NCBI GenBank assembly: GCA_002337605.1
Contig: DDGL01000012.1
Coordinates: 1 to 64,000, forward strand
DNA: 64,000 nucleotides
Source of the DNA: Flavobacteriaceae bacterium UBA1903
Lineage (GTDB): Bacteria; Bacteroidota; Bacteroidia; Flavobacteriales; Flavobacteriaceae
Reading direction: 5' to 3'
Shown here: in pieces, positions 35,469 to 44,157 of the stretch
How the letters are laid out: each line of letters starts with the position of its first letter
Numbering within the stretch: position 1 is the stretch's first letter
Translations under genes and position numbers: made by a program
The notes under the pieces: generated by a model
Databases searched by the model: none
What the model was told of the DNA's origin: nothing
The model's input: only the letters and a program-made list of their open reading frames with translations

Positions 35469-36002
35469 ATGATTTTCAAAAAACTGAAACAAAAATCCCT
35501 TAGAAAAAGGGTAGAAGCACATCTAAAAAAGCGTGATACTTCGAGTGTGAATTCCGAAGTGAGAACCATTGGATTTTTGGTAGATGAGGCACGTGATCAG
35601 GATTTTGAAAAATTCTATGATATCTTTAAAGACCTTAGCTTGCAACCTAAAGATGTAAAGGTATTCTCGTTTGTAGAAAGTAAAAAGAAGCTTCCCAGCT
35701 TACGACAGAATCAGGTGCAGAACAAAGATTTTGACTGGAAAGGGAACTTACATAATCAAAACGCGCAAGAATTTTTAGACAAGCAGTTTGATGTTCTGGT
35801 AGGCTATTATCCCAAACCACATGAAATTTTAGATGTGCTTGTAGCGTCAAGTAAGGCAACGTTTAAAGTAGGGGTTCGTGGTGCAGATGAACGCTTGTTC
35901 GATTTGTTGCTGGATGTTCCTCTTCACGATTTCAACCTTTTTAAAGGTGAATTGAAAAAGTATTTAGGAGTATTCGGGAAATTGTCTAAAAAAAACGCCT
36001 AG
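35469..36002 (+). CDS. DUF6913-like protein of unknown function
   Basis: A 177-residue soluble protein, basic at the N-terminus (FKKLKQKSLRKRVEAHLKKRD), without signal or membrane segment. Landmarks are SEVRTIGFLVDEARDQDFEKF, DFDWKGNLHNQNAQEFLDKQFDVLVGYY and FKVGVRGADERLFDLLLDVPLHDFNLF. I match it from memory to the Bacteroidota family DUF6913; no function is known to me. It starts an apparent operon running through the RDD protein (4-base gap) and the TM/TPR protein towards dapA. Confidence 0.78.
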   Translation: MIFKKLKQKSLRKRVEAHLKKRDTSSVNSEVRTIGFLVDEARDQDFEKFYDIFKDLSLQPKDVKVFSFVESKKKLPSLRQNQVQNKDFDWKGNLHNQNAQEFLDKQFDVLVGYYPKPHEILDVLVASSKATFKVGVRGADERLFDLLLDVPLHDFNLFKGELKKYLGVFGKLSKKNA

Positions 36003-36006
36003 TAGG

Positions 36007-36393
36007 ATGCATACTCCTTTAAATGTTCAGGTAAAAAAAGTAGACAAAGGCATCCGGCTTACCAACTACCTTGTTGATCAGGTAGTAATTATATTGCTTT
36101 GGTTGTTGGTTTCTTTTTTTCAGGGAGGTACTTATTACAGCACAGAATCTTTTTACATAATTATGTTTCTGTATTACCTTATTCTGGAGGCAATCTTTCA
36201 GAAAACGTTAGGAAAAGTTGTAACAAAAACGGTGATAATGGACAAATATGGTACAAAACCAGGCTTTTTAAAAGTGCTAATACGCTCATTTCTAAGGCTT
36301 GTTCCCATAGATGGAATATCGTATCTTTTTGGGACAGAAATGGGTTTTCATGACGTAGGGTCGTCTACCAGACTTTTTAGAGACGCTACGTAG
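36007..36393 (+). CDS. RDD family membrane protein
   Basis: A 128-residue inner-membrane protein with the RDD-type start (RLTNYLVDQVVIILLWLLV), a second hydrophobic pair (FYIIMFLYYLILEAIFQKTLGKVVTKTVIMDKYG) and a third region with a conserved RSFLRLVPID. The function of RDD proteins is mostly unknown; some act in ion transport. It follows the DUF6913-like gene by 4 bases and precedes the TM/TPR gene by 24. Confidence 0.88.
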   Translation: MHTPLNVQVKKVDKGIRLTNYLVDQVVIILLWLLVSFFQGGTYYSTESFYIIMFLYYLILEAIFQKTLGKVVTKTVIMDKYGTKPGFLKVLIRSFLRLVPIDGISYLFGTEMGFHDVGSSTRLFRDAT

Positions 36394-36417
36394 TTTTTCA
36401 ACTTCACTATAAAATAA

Positions 36418-37020
36418 ATGCCGGGAGAAGGGCACATATTGGCTATGATTCAATCCCTACGCTACAACAGGAGTTTGTTGCGGAGAAAAGGAATGTACCC
36501 CAGAGAAAAACAGTTTTTAAATTTAAAAAAGGAATCGCTAAGGGCTAGGAATGGCACAATTGAATCCAAAAAAGTTTCGAAAGAGGTATTGCTGCGTATC
36601 AGAAAAAAAATGGCTAAACAACGTAAGAAAGAGAACCTGCTTTTAGTATGCATAGCTCTTGTTTTAGTGTGCATCGTTATGTTTTATGGTTTTAAATTTG
36701 TTGCGCATCAATCCAGCACAGTAGACACTTTTCAGCTAGAAAAGGAAACTGAAAAGAACAACCAATATTTGTTTTATATAGTTGATGGGGATGCCTGGTT
36801 TTCAAAACGAAAATGGCACAACGCTGTTTTTCAGTACAAAAAAGCACTGGCACTTTACCCCGGGGATTATGATGCTATGTTTAGGTTAACTCGTGCCATG
36901 AGCTACCATTGTCAGGAAAAAGGGAAAGATTGTGCTGCAGGTAAAAAATACTATGACCAATTAAAGGGTTTTAACCCTAATGACTCGCAGTTAGTTGGTT
37001 TAAAAGAGCGCTTTCAGTAA
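36418..37020 (+). CDS. Single-membrane-span protein with C-terminal TPR-like region, unknown function
   Basis: A 200-residue protein that I do not recognise beyond an impression that its start (MPGEGHILAMIQSLRYNRSLLRRK) recurs in flavobacteria. A very basic N-terminal region of about 75 residues is followed by one membrane segment (about 76-97, LLLVCIALVLVCIVMFYGF), a linker, and a TPR-like helix pair (DAWFSKRKWHNAVFQYKKALALYPGDYDAMFRLTRAM). This places the basic part in the cytoplasm and the TPR part outside, by the positive-inside rule. It belongs to the run with the DUF6913-like and RDD genes. Confidence 0.7.
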   Translation: MPGEGHILAMIQSLRYNRSLLRRKGMYPREKQFLNLKKESLRARNGTIESKKVSKEVLLRIRKKMAKQRKKENLLLVCIALVLVCIVMFYGFKFVAHQSSTVDTFQLEKETEKNNQYLFYIVDGDAWFSKRKWHNAVFQYKKALALYPGDYDAMFRLTRAMSYHCQEKGKDCAAGKKYYDQLKGFNPNDSQLVGLKERFQ

Positions 37021-37098
37021 AACCTGTTGCGGAACTTCTTACCGGAAACTTTTAAGAAAATCATAGCATTTCAAAATCTTTCAAACCTAGAATCCTAG

Positions 37099-37106
37099 TA
37101 TCTTTG
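37099..37106 (+). promoter_or_regulatory. -7 promoter element of dapA
   Basis: TATCTTTG, 37 bases before the dapA ATG. Confidence 0.55.
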
Positions 37107-37143
37107 TGGTCTAGTACTCAGAAAAAAACGTAATTATAGAATT

Positions 37144-38019
37144 ATGAAAGAACTTATAGGAACGGGTGTAGCGTTAGTAACACCTTTTACAACTGAAGGC
37201 GAAGTTGATGTTCACGGACTTCAAAATGTCGTAACGTTTCAAATAGAAAACGGGATTGATTATCTGGTGGTGTTAGGGACCACAGGAGAAAGTGTTACCC
37301 TTACCAAGGCTGAAAAACAACTGGTCATAGACACTATTGTTGAAACCAATGCAGGAAGACTACCATTAGTTTTAGGAATTGGAGGGAATGATACTGCACA
37401 GGTTGTTGAAGAAATGCAAACTCGTGACGTAAGTGCTTTTACGGCTATTCTTTCTGTGTCACCATCCTATAATAAACCCACGCAAGAAGGGATTTATCAA
37501 CATTTTGCTGCCCTGGCAAGAGTGGCACCAAAGCCTATAATTTTATACAATGTGCCTGGTCGTACCGCTAGTAATATGTCGCCTGAAACAGTGGCAAGGT
37601 TGGCAACCGATTTTGACACTATTGTTGCTGTAAAAGAAGCAGCTGGAGACCTGGTGCAGGCAATGAAAATGATTGACAGCTCGCCAGAGGGCTTCTTGGT
37701 AATTAGTGGTGACGATATGATTGCCTTGCCAATGACCTTAGCGGGTGGTGCAGGAGTGATTTCGGTAATTGGGGAAGGCTTTCCAAAGGATTTCTCTGCA
37801 ATGATTCGCTTAGGACTAGAGCGTAGGGTAGACGAGGCTTATTCGTTGCATTATAAAATTGCGCCTTGTATCGATTATATTTTTGCCGAAGGAAATCCTG
37901 CAGGAATCAAAGCCGTTTTTAATAAACTGAATATTTGCGGGGATACCGTACGACTTCCGTTAGTAGGTGTTGGTAAGCAATTACGTGACAAAATTGATGC
38001 TTTTGTAACCGCTTATTAA
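37144..38019 (+). CDS. dapA: 4-hydroxy-tetrahydrodipicolinate synthase
   Basis: Condenses pyruvate with aspartate semialdehyde, the first committed step to diaminopimelate and lysine. The 291-residue TIM-barrel protein has GTGVALVTPFTTEGEVD, LGTTGESVTLT, the catalytic Tyr in ILYNVPGRTASNM and the Schiff-base Lys in IVAVKEAAGD. With dapF elsewhere in the window it marks the DAP pathway. It has its own promoter at 37099-37106. Confidence 0.96.
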   Translation: MKELIGTGVALVTPFTTEGEVDVHGLQNVVTFQIENGIDYLVVLGTTGESVTLTKAEKQLVIDTIVETNAGRLPLVLGIGGNDTAQVVEEMQTRDVSAFTAILSVSPSYNKPTQEGIYQHFAALARVAPKPIILYNVPGRTASNMSPETVARLATDFDTIVAVKEAAGDLVQAMKMIDSSPEGFLVISGDDMIALPMTLAGGAGVISVIGEGFPKDFSAMIRLGLERRVDEAYSLHYKIAPCIDYIFAEGNPAGIKAVFNKLNICGDTVRLPLVGVGKQLRDKIDAFVTAY

Positions 38020-38093
38020 ATTTTGAAACAATTACAGAAATAAAACGTCCTTCTTCTGTACAAATGAGGCAATATTTAGTACGATAATAAGTT

Positions 38094-38122
38094 TTGTAAT
38101 CACGTATAATTCACTACTTTTG
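38094..38122 (+). promoter_or_regulatory. bamD promoter (-33 TTG and -7 TACTTTTG)
   Basis: TTG (38094-38096), an 18-base spacer and TACTTTTG (38115-38122), ending only four bases before the ATG. It is the clearest promoter match in the window. Confidence 0.75.
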
Positions 38123-38126
38123 CACG

Positions 38127-38969
38127 ATGTTTTTGAAATACTTTAAAATCACTTTTCTTAGTTTGCTGGCAGCTGTGGCTTTGGCCTCTTGTAGCGACTA
38201 TCAGAAATTATTAAAATCTGAAGATACCGCAGCCAAATATGCTGGGGCAGATTCATTATACAACGCAGGGAAATATAAGAAGGCTCTTAAGTTGATGGAA
38301 CAAATAGTGCCATCCTACAGAGGGAAGCCACAGGCAGAGCGCCTTATGTTTATCTATGCCAATACTTTTTATAAACTGGAAGATTTCTATTTAGCAGGAT
38401 ATCAGTTTGATCGTTTTGAAACATCATTCCCACAAAGTGACAGCGTAGAAGTTGCTGCGTATAAGTCTGCAAAGAGCTATTACCATTTATCTCCTCGCTA
38501 TTCTCTGGATCAAAAGGATACCAGAATGGGCTTAGAGAAGTTACAAAAGTATATCAATAACTATCCGGATTCTGAGTACCGTACCGAAACCAATGCTTTG
38601 GTAAAAGAACTTCGCGAAAAGCTGGAGAAAAAAGATTTTGAAGTTGCTATGCAATACTTAGATATTGCAGATTATTTAGGATCTTATATCCCGGCAATGG
38701 AGGCTTTTGAAAACTTTATTGTAGATCATCCAGGATCTGCTTACAAGAAAGAAGCATACTACGGCAGGCTGGAGGCAGCTTATAAAAGAGCGATCACAGG
38801 TGTGCCTGGTTTGGTACAGGAGCGCTTAGTTACTGCTCAGGGATTCTATAAATCGTTTCAGAAATATTACAAAAACGATACTTCTGAAATAAAATTAAAA
38901 GCAGACGAGATTGCTCAAGAAATTGAAGCAAGAATGATTACTACAACCGAAGAAGAACCTACACGTTAA
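38127..38969 (+). CDS. bamD: Outer membrane protein assembly lipoprotein BamD
   Basis: Essential periplasm-facing lipoprotein of the BAM complex that inserts beta-barrel proteins. The 280-residue product has a lipoprotein signal ending LASC (Cys at about residue 22) followed by SDYQKLLKSED, and then TPR helices (YNAGKYKKALKLMEQIVPSYRG, FYLAGYQFDRFETSFPQSDSVEVAAYKSAKSYY, LEKLQKYINNYPDSEYRTEA-like). The ATG falls at or beside the predicted transcription start, so the mRNA should be leaderless. It starts an operon with the omega-like gene and coaBC. Confidence 0.93.
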   Translation: MFLKYFKITFLSLLAAVALASCSDYQKLLKSEDTAAKYAGADSLYNAGKYKKALKLMEQIVPSYRGKPQAERLMFIYANTFYKLEDFYLAGYQFDRFETSFPQSDSVEVAAYKSAKSYYHLSPRYSLDQKDTRMGLEKLQKYINNYPDSEYRTETNALVKELREKLEKKDFEVAMQYLDIADYLGSYIPAMEAFENFIVDHPGSAYKKEAYYGRLEAAYKRAITGVPGLVQERLVTAQGFYKSFQKYYKNDTSEIKLKADEIAQEIEARMITTTEEEPTR

Positions 38970-38981
38970 TATACACCGATT

Positions 38982-39317
38982 ATGAGCGATATTAAAAATT
39001 CTGAAGCGCCTATCAACACTACAACGATAGACAAAAACAAAATAGATGCCCCGACCGGGAATATCTATGAAGCTATTTCAATTATTGCAAAAAGAGCAAA
39101 CCAGATTAATGGAGACATTAAAAAGGAGCTTTTGGAAAAACTGGATGAGTTTGCTACCTACAATGATAGTTTAGAGGAAATTTTTGAAAACAAAGAGCAA
39201 ATCGAAGTTTCAAAATATTACGAGAAACTACCTAAGCCACACGCACTGGCAGTGCAGGAATGGTTAGACGAAAAAATCTACCACCGTAACACTGCAGACG
39301 AAGCTTTAGAAGAGTAA
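38982..39317 (+). CDS. RNA polymerase omega-like subunit
   Basis: A 111-residue protein annotated in Bacteroidota as the omega subunit. The core is APTGNIYEAISIIAKRANQINGDIKKELLEKLDEFA, with the RANQI helix that corresponds to the omega RPxQI-like contact. It sits between bamD and coaBC, with 12-base and 1-base gaps. In many bacteria the omega gene lies next to coaBC-type genes, which supports the call. The C-terminal half is acidic and less conserved. Confidence 0.85.
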   Translation: MSDIKNSEAPINTTTIDKNKIDAPTGNIYEAISIIAKRANQINGDIKKELLEKLDEFATYNDSLEEIFENKEQIEVSKYYEKLPKPHALAVQEWLDEKIYHRNTADEALEE

Positions 39318-39318
39318 T

Positions 39319-40530
39319 ATGTCTGTGTTAAGCGGTAAAAATATAGTACTTGGCGTTACCGCCGGTATCGCCGCTTACAAAACAACATATTTGGTAAGGT
39401 TGTTTGTAAAAGCGGGCGCCGAGGTAAAAGTTGTCATGACGCCTTCGGCAAAAGATTTTGTTACGCCGCTTACACTTTCAACCCTTTCTAAAAACGAAGT
39501 ACACTCCTCGTTTACCAACGAAGAAGATGATAATGCCCAATGGAACAACCACGTGGAGTTGGCCCTTTGGGCAGACTTATTTGTAATAGCTCCAGCTACG
39601 GCAAATACACTTTCCAAAATGGCTCATGGTGCCAGCGATAATTTGCTGCTGGCTGTGTATCTTTCGGCAAAATGTCCTGTGTATTACGCGCCAGCGATGG
39701 ATCTGGATATGTACCAGCATCCAACTACCAAAGCTACTTTTGAAAAGTTAGCATCCTTTGGAAATATCCAGATACCAGCAACCCATGGCGAATTGGCAAG
39801 CGGTCTGGTAGGGCAAGGCCGTATGGCAGAACCCGAGGAAATTGTTTCATTTATTGAAGATGAAATTGCCAAGAAACTTCCGCTAAGAGGAAAAAAAGTA
39901 GTGATTACTGCTGGCCCCACGTATGAAGCTATAGATCCGGTGCGATTTATAGGAAATCACAGTAGCGGAAAGATGGGCTATGCCATTGCAGAGGAAGCTG
40001 CCAGCCTAGGTGCTGAGGTGATTTTAGTTTCAGGACCCTCCCATGTTGTTTTAAAAAATACGAGGGTTACTAAAATTTCGGTTACTTCGGCAAAGGAGAT
40101 GTATGAAGCAGTTCACCAACATTTTAATACCTGCGATGTAGCTGTGTTAAGTGCTGCTGTGGCAGATTATAGACCCGCGACAATTGCTTCAGAAAAGATT
40201 AAAAAGAAGACAGGTGCGCTTACACTTCAGCTGGAAAAGACAGAGGATATTTTAGCTTCTATAGGTAAAATTAAAACAAAACAGTTCTTAGTAGGATTTG
40301 CCTTAGAGACTCAAAACGAGCTTGAAAACGCAAAAAGTAAACTTGAAAAAAAGAATTTAGACTTAATTGTATTAAATTCGCTAAAAGATAAAGGAGCGGG
40401 TTTTAAAGGAGATACAAATAAAGTAACCTTCGTGACAAAAGACAATAAAGTGATCCCTTTTTCAGTTAAACCCAAAACAGAAGTCGCCAAAGACATTTTA
40501 CACTATATTTTACAACAGATTCATGCATAA
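39319..40530 (+). CDS. coaBC: Bifunctional phosphopantothenoylcysteine decarboxylase/synthetase
   Basis: Two steps of coenzyme A synthesis. The N-terminal flavin-dependent CoaC part (about 1-185) has LGVTAGIAAYKTTYLVR, the active-site His in NNHVELALWAD and APAMDLDMYQHP. The CoaB part has ITAGPTYEAIDPVRFIGNHSSGKMGYAIAEEA, LSAAVADYRP and LVGFALETQ, for 403 residues in all. Its end overlaps the PorD-like gene by 8 bases, so they are cotranscribed. A CoaE gene also lies in the window at 52320. Confidence 0.96.
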   Translation: MSVLSGKNIVLGVTAGIAAYKTTYLVRLFVKAGAEVKVVMTPSAKDFVTPLTLSTLSKNEVHSSFTNEEDDNAQWNNHVELALWADLFVIAPATANTLSKMAHGASDNLLLAVYLSAKCPVYYAPAMDLDMYQHPTTKATFEKLASFGNIQIPATHGELASGLVGQGRMAEPEEIVSFIEDEIAKKLPLRGKKVVITAGPTYEAIDPVRFIGNHSSGKMGYAIAEEAASLGAEVILVSGPSHVVLKNTRVTKISVTSAKEMYEAVHQHFNTCDVAVLSAAVADYRPATIASEKIKKKTGALTLQLEKTEDILASIGKIKTKQFLVGFALETQNELENAKSKLEKKNLDLIVLNSLKDKGAGFKGDTNKVTFVTKDNKVIPFSVKPKTEVAKDILHYILQQIHA

Positions 40531-41413
40531 GATCTTACTTTCCATATTCGTAGTATTTGCTGGCCTTACCGCTAGTGCACAAGAGTTAAATGCCAGTATT
40601 ACCATAGACGCAGAGCAAACAGGGCAGCCCAATCAGCAAGTTTTCAGAACCTTGAAAAATCAGTTGACGGACTTTATTAATAACACCCAGTGGACCAATA
40701 AGAAGTATTTAAACCAGGAGCGTATAGATTGCAATTTCACCCTTATTTTAAATTCGTACGAAGGAGATTCTTTTGGAGGAACGTTGCAAGTTCAGGCCTC
40801 ACGTCCAATTTATGGTTCTACTTATGACAGTCCGATCTATAATTACAACGACAAGCAGTTTTCGTTTGATTATGTAGAATTTCAGCCACTTACCTTTAAT
40901 ATTAATTCTTTTGACTCTAATTTAATGTCGGTTTTGGCGTATCACATCTATACGGTTATTGGCTTAGATGCAGATACTTTTGAATTAAACGGAGGGGCGC
41001 CTTATTTTGAAACGGCCAAACAAATTGTAAACACAGCTGCCTCCAGTAATTTTGCTGGATGGAAGTCTACAGATGGGATTCAATCCAGGTTCAGATATAA
41101 CGATGCGTTATTGAGTAATGTGTACCAGGAGTTTCATGAAGCAATGTATATTTACCATCTTGCAGGAATGGATGTAATGTATAGCGACCCGAAAACCTCT
41201 AAGGTTAAGGTGCAGGAAGCAATAAAAAGCTTAAAAAGTATCAACGACCGTAGACCAAACTCTTTCATTCTCCGTACATTTTTTGATGCTAAGAGTGATG
41301 AGATAGCGGCTATCTTTAGCGGAGGTCCCAAGGTGAACATCACTCAGTTTATAGAAAATTTAAACCGCATGGCGCCTACAAGAAGAAGTACGTGGGCAGA
41401 TATTAAGTTCTAG
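40523..41413 (+). CDS. DUF4835 protein, PorD-like type IX secretion component
   Basis: A 296-residue exported protein with a signal peptide (about 1-19, ends ASAQ). The body reads ELNASITIDAEQTGQPNQQVFRTLKNQLTDFINNTQW and FNINSFDSNLMSVLAYHIYTVIGLDADTF, the DUF4835 pattern that I recall being named PorD in the T9SS field. That link would fit the three or more T9SS cargo proteins in this window. It overlaps coaBC by 8 bases and lies 69 bases ahead of recN. The family call is firmer than the secretion role. Confidence 0.82.
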   Translation: MHKILLSIFVVFAGLTASAQELNASITIDAEQTGQPNQQVFRTLKNQLTDFINNTQWTNKKYLNQERIDCNFTLILNSYEGDSFGGTLQVQASRPIYGSTYDSPIYNYNDKQFSFDYVEFQPLTFNINSFDSNLMSVLAYHIYTVIGLDADTFELNGGAPYFETAKQIVNTAASSNFAGWKSTDGIQSRFRYNDALLSNVYQEFHEAMYIYHLAGMDVMYSDPKTSKVKVQEAIKSLKSINDRRPNSFILRTFFDAKSDEIAAIFSGGPKVNITQFIENLNRMAPTRRSTWADIKF

Positions 41414-41482
41414 GATTTCGACCGTCTTTGCTATTGAAATATAGAAACTTCTGCTATCTTAGTAGCACAAAACAAACGTGCA

Positions 41483-43135
41483 TTGCTAACCCAACTTTCC
41501 ATAAAAAACTATGCCTTAATAGACGATATTAAGGTGAATTTTTCTTCAGGCCTTACCACGATTACAGGTGAAACAGGAGCCGGAAAATCTATTTTGTTAG
41601 GTGCGTTGTCCTTGCTTTTAGGAAAACGGGCAGATATAAGTAGTGTTAAAGATCCTGCAAAAAAGTGTATCATAGAAGGCGATTTTACCATCGCTGTTTA
41701 CAAGCTAAAAGAGTTGTTTGAAACACTAGACCTGGATTATGAAGAGCATACCATTATACGTCGTGAGATATTGCCAAGTGGAAAGTCCCGTGCCTTTGTG
41801 AATGACACTCCTGTTACCTTACAGCAATTACAGCAGTTAGGGGAGCGGCTGGTAGATATTCATAGTCAGCACGAAACAAGATCGCTATTGTCCGAAAAAA
41901 ACCAGTTAGAGGTATTGGATGCCGTGGCTGGAAATGATGCGCTACTTATGCAATATGCTGAAGGGTTAGAAGATTTTAAAAAGCTTCAAAAAGAACTGCA
42001 AAATCTTATCAATGAAAAGGAAACAAGCGCTAAAGAATTAGACTATCATACGTTTTTGTACAACGAGTTGCAGGAAGCAAAACTTTCAAAAATTGACCAA
42101 GTACAACTGGAAGAAGACTACGAAAAGCTGAACAATGCGGAAACCATTCAGGAAGGTTTGACAACGGTTTCAAAGCTGTTACAGGAAGAGCATGTAGGGG
42201 TTTTAGAAATGGCAAAAGAGGCGCGTTTACAATTAGGAAAAATAAGATCTTTTTCTTCGGAATACGAAACGCTTTGGGAACGTTTAAACAGCGTACTCAT
42301 AGAGTTGGAGGATATAGACGAAGAAGTAGCAAGCCAGGCTGAAACTCTGGAAGCAGACCCTTCGGCTTTATTTCAATTACAGACTACGTTGCAGACGGTG
42401 TATAAATTACAACAAAAACATACCGTAGCAACAGTTGAAGAGTTGCTGGAAATTGAAAGTGATCTGGCTTCAAAAATTGATGCTACAGCCAATGTGGATT
42501 CCCGTATTGCGATGCTGGAAGCTTCGGTACAGACCTCAAAAGATAATTTGCTGGAGATTTCAGGAACGTTACATAAAGCGCGCTTAGAAGTGATCCCTAG
42601 TCTAAAAGACCAACTAGAACATCTCTTAAAAAAGTTGGGCCTACCTCATGCGCAGTTTCAATTTTCACTAGAGGAAGTTTCAGAATTTAAAGAACTGGGA
42701 ACCGATTCGCTAGAATTACTTTTTACTGCTAACAAAGGCGCACAATTCGGGACGCTTAAAAAAGTAGCCTCAGGAGGAGAGTTAAGTCGGATTATGCTAT
42801 CTATTAAGGCAGTTTTGGCAAGCTATAAAAATTTGCCTACTCTAATTTTTGATGAAATAGATACTGGGGTTTCGGGTGAAATCGCACAACAAATGGCAGC
42901 TATTATGGAGCAAATGAGTGGTACCATGCAAGTGTGTAGTATTACGCATTTACCGCAAATTGCAGCAAAGGGAAATCAGCAGCTAAAAGTATACAAAGAA
43001 GACATTAATAACGTAACTACAACGCAACTAAAACAGCTAACAGAGGAAGAACGCATTGTAGAAATTGCTCAAATGATTGGGGGGCATACGTTGACAGATT
43101 CGGCTCTGGCGCACGCCAAACAATTGCGCAATTAG
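41483..43135 (+). CDS. recN: DNA repair protein RecN
   Basis: SMC-like ATPase acting early at double-strand breaks. The 550-residue protein has Walker A ITGETGAGKSILLGALSLLLGKRAD, coiled-coil arms (LEDFKKLQKELQNLINEKETSAKEL), the ABC signature VASGGELSRIMLSIK and Walker B LPTLIFDEIDTGVSGE. The start is a TTG (MLTQLSIKNYALIDDI); no ATG or GTG in frame would preserve the family N-terminus. A TATCTTAG element near 41454 is a possible promoter. Confidence 0.95.
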   Translation: MLTQLSIKNYALIDDIKVNFSSGLTTITGETGAGKSILLGALSLLLGKRADISSVKDPAKKCIIEGDFTIAVYKLKELFETLDLDYEEHTIIRREILPSGKSRAFVNDTPVTLQQLQQLGERLVDIHSQHETRSLLSEKNQLEVLDAVAGNDALLMQYAEGLEDFKKLQKELQNLINEKETSAKELDYHTFLYNELQEAKLSKIDQVQLEEDYEKLNNAETIQEGLTTVSKLLQEEHVGVLEMAKEARLQLGKIRSFSSEYETLWERLNSVLIELEDIDEEVASQAETLEADPSALFQLQTTLQTVYKLQQKHTVATVEELLEIESDLASKIDATANVDSRIAMLEASVQTSKDNLLEISGTLHKARLEVIPSLKDQLEHLLKKLGLPHAQFQFSLEEVSEFKELGTDSLELLFTANKGAQFGTLKKVASGGELSRIMLSIKAVLASYKNLPTLIFDEIDTGVSGEIAQQMAAIMEQMSGTMQVCSITHLPQIAAKGNQQLKVYKEDINNVTTTQLKQLTEEERIVEIAQMIGGHTLTDSALAHAKQLRN

Positions 43136-43138
43136 CTG

Positions 43139-43146
43139 TATATTTG
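43139..43146 (+). promoter_or_regulatory. -7 promoter element of fabI
   Basis: TATATTTG right after the recN stop, 36 bases before the fabI ATG. Confidence 0.55.
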
Positions 43147-43182
43147 CGTACCAACAAAAAATAACACTAAACTATCATACAC

Positions 43183-44001
43183 ATGGCATATAATCTACTA
43201 AAAGGAAAAAGAGGAATTATTTTTGGAGCATTAGATGAGCATTCTATCGCTTGGAAAACCGCAGAGCGCATTCACGAAGAAGGAGGAACTTTTGTGCTTA
43301 CCAACGCACCAATTGCGATGCGTATGGGGCAGATTAAAACGCTGGCTGAAAAAACAGGCTCTGAAATTATTCCGGCAGATGCTACCAGCCTGGAAGATCT
43401 TGAAAACCTAGTAACGCAGGCTATGGAGATTTTGGGTGGTAAATTAGATTTTGTATTACACTCTATAGGGATGTCTGTAAACGTACGGAAAGGCAAGCAT
43501 TATACAGATCAGAATTACGATTGGACTCACAAAGGCTGGGATGTTTCAGCAGGGTCTTTCCATAAAACCATGCAAACACTGTACAAAAATGACGCGATGA
43601 ATGAGTGGGGAAGCATTGTAGCATTAACCTATATGGCTGCGCAACGCGTGTTTCCGGATTACAATGATATGGCAGACAACAAAGCGTATCTGGAGTCTAT
43701 AGCCAGGAGCTTTGGATATTTCTTTGGAAAAGATAAGAAGGTACGTGTGAACACGATTTCACAATCGCCTACACCAACCACTGCGGGGCAAGGGGTAAAG
43801 GGCTTTGATGGCTTTATAGCCTACGCTGAAAAAATGTCGCCACTTGGAAATGCAACTGCCGAAGATTGTGCCAATTATACCGTTGCTATGTTTAGTGACC
43901 TCACTAAGCGTGTCACGCTCCAGAATTTATTTAACGACGGAGGCTTTAGCAACATGGGCGTAAGCGATCTGGTTATGGAAAAATTTGTTGAAAATGAGTA
44001 A
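43183..44001 (+). CDS. fabI: Enoyl-[acyl-carrier-protein] reductase
   Basis: Reduces the enoyl-ACP double bond with NADH at the end of each fatty-acid elongation round. The 272-residue short-chain dehydrogenase has GIIFGALDEHSIAWKTAERI, VLHSIGMS, the active-site Y-x6-K in DYNDMADNKAYLES, and the late TAGQGVKGFDGFIAYAEKMSPLGN with the substrate-binding loop. It is the known target enzyme of FabI inhibitors. It is monocistronic, with a strong terminator. Confidence 0.95.
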   Translation: MAYNLLKGKRGIIFGALDEHSIAWKTAERIHEEGGTFVLTNAPIAMRMGQIKTLAEKTGSEIIPADATSLEDLENLVTQAMEILGGKLDFVLHSIGMSVNVRKGKHYTDQNYDWTHKGWDVSAGSFHKTMQTLYKNDAMNEWGSIVALTYMAAQRVFPDYNDMADNKAYLESIARSFGYFFGKDKKVRVNTISQSPTPTTAGQGVKGFDGFIAYAEKMSPLGNATAEDCANYTVAMFSDLTKRVTLQNLFNDGGFSNMGVSDLVMEKFVENE

Positions 44002-44021
44002 ATAACACTTGAAAATAATTG

Positions 44022-44057
44022 AAAATCCGCCAGATACAATCTTGGCGGATTTTTTTT
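44022..44057 (+). terminator. Rho-independent terminator of fabI
   Basis: AATCCGCCA (44024-44032) pairs with TGGCGGATT (44043-44051), followed by a run of T to 44057. Confidence 0.92.
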
Positions 44058-44096
44058 GGTGTTCATCGGACATACATTCTTTTTGTCGAATATTTA

Positions 44097-44127
44097 TTGT
44101 TATTATGATTAATTTTAGATACTTTTA
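44097..44127 (+). promoter_or_regulatory. Promoter of the first large T9SS protein gene
   Basis: TTG (44097-44099), a 20-base spacer, then TACTTTTA (44120-44127), one base off TAnnTTTG, about 30 bases before the ATG. Confidence 0.5.
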
Positions 44128-44157
44128 ATAATCGTTAACTAAATATTTAAATTAATT

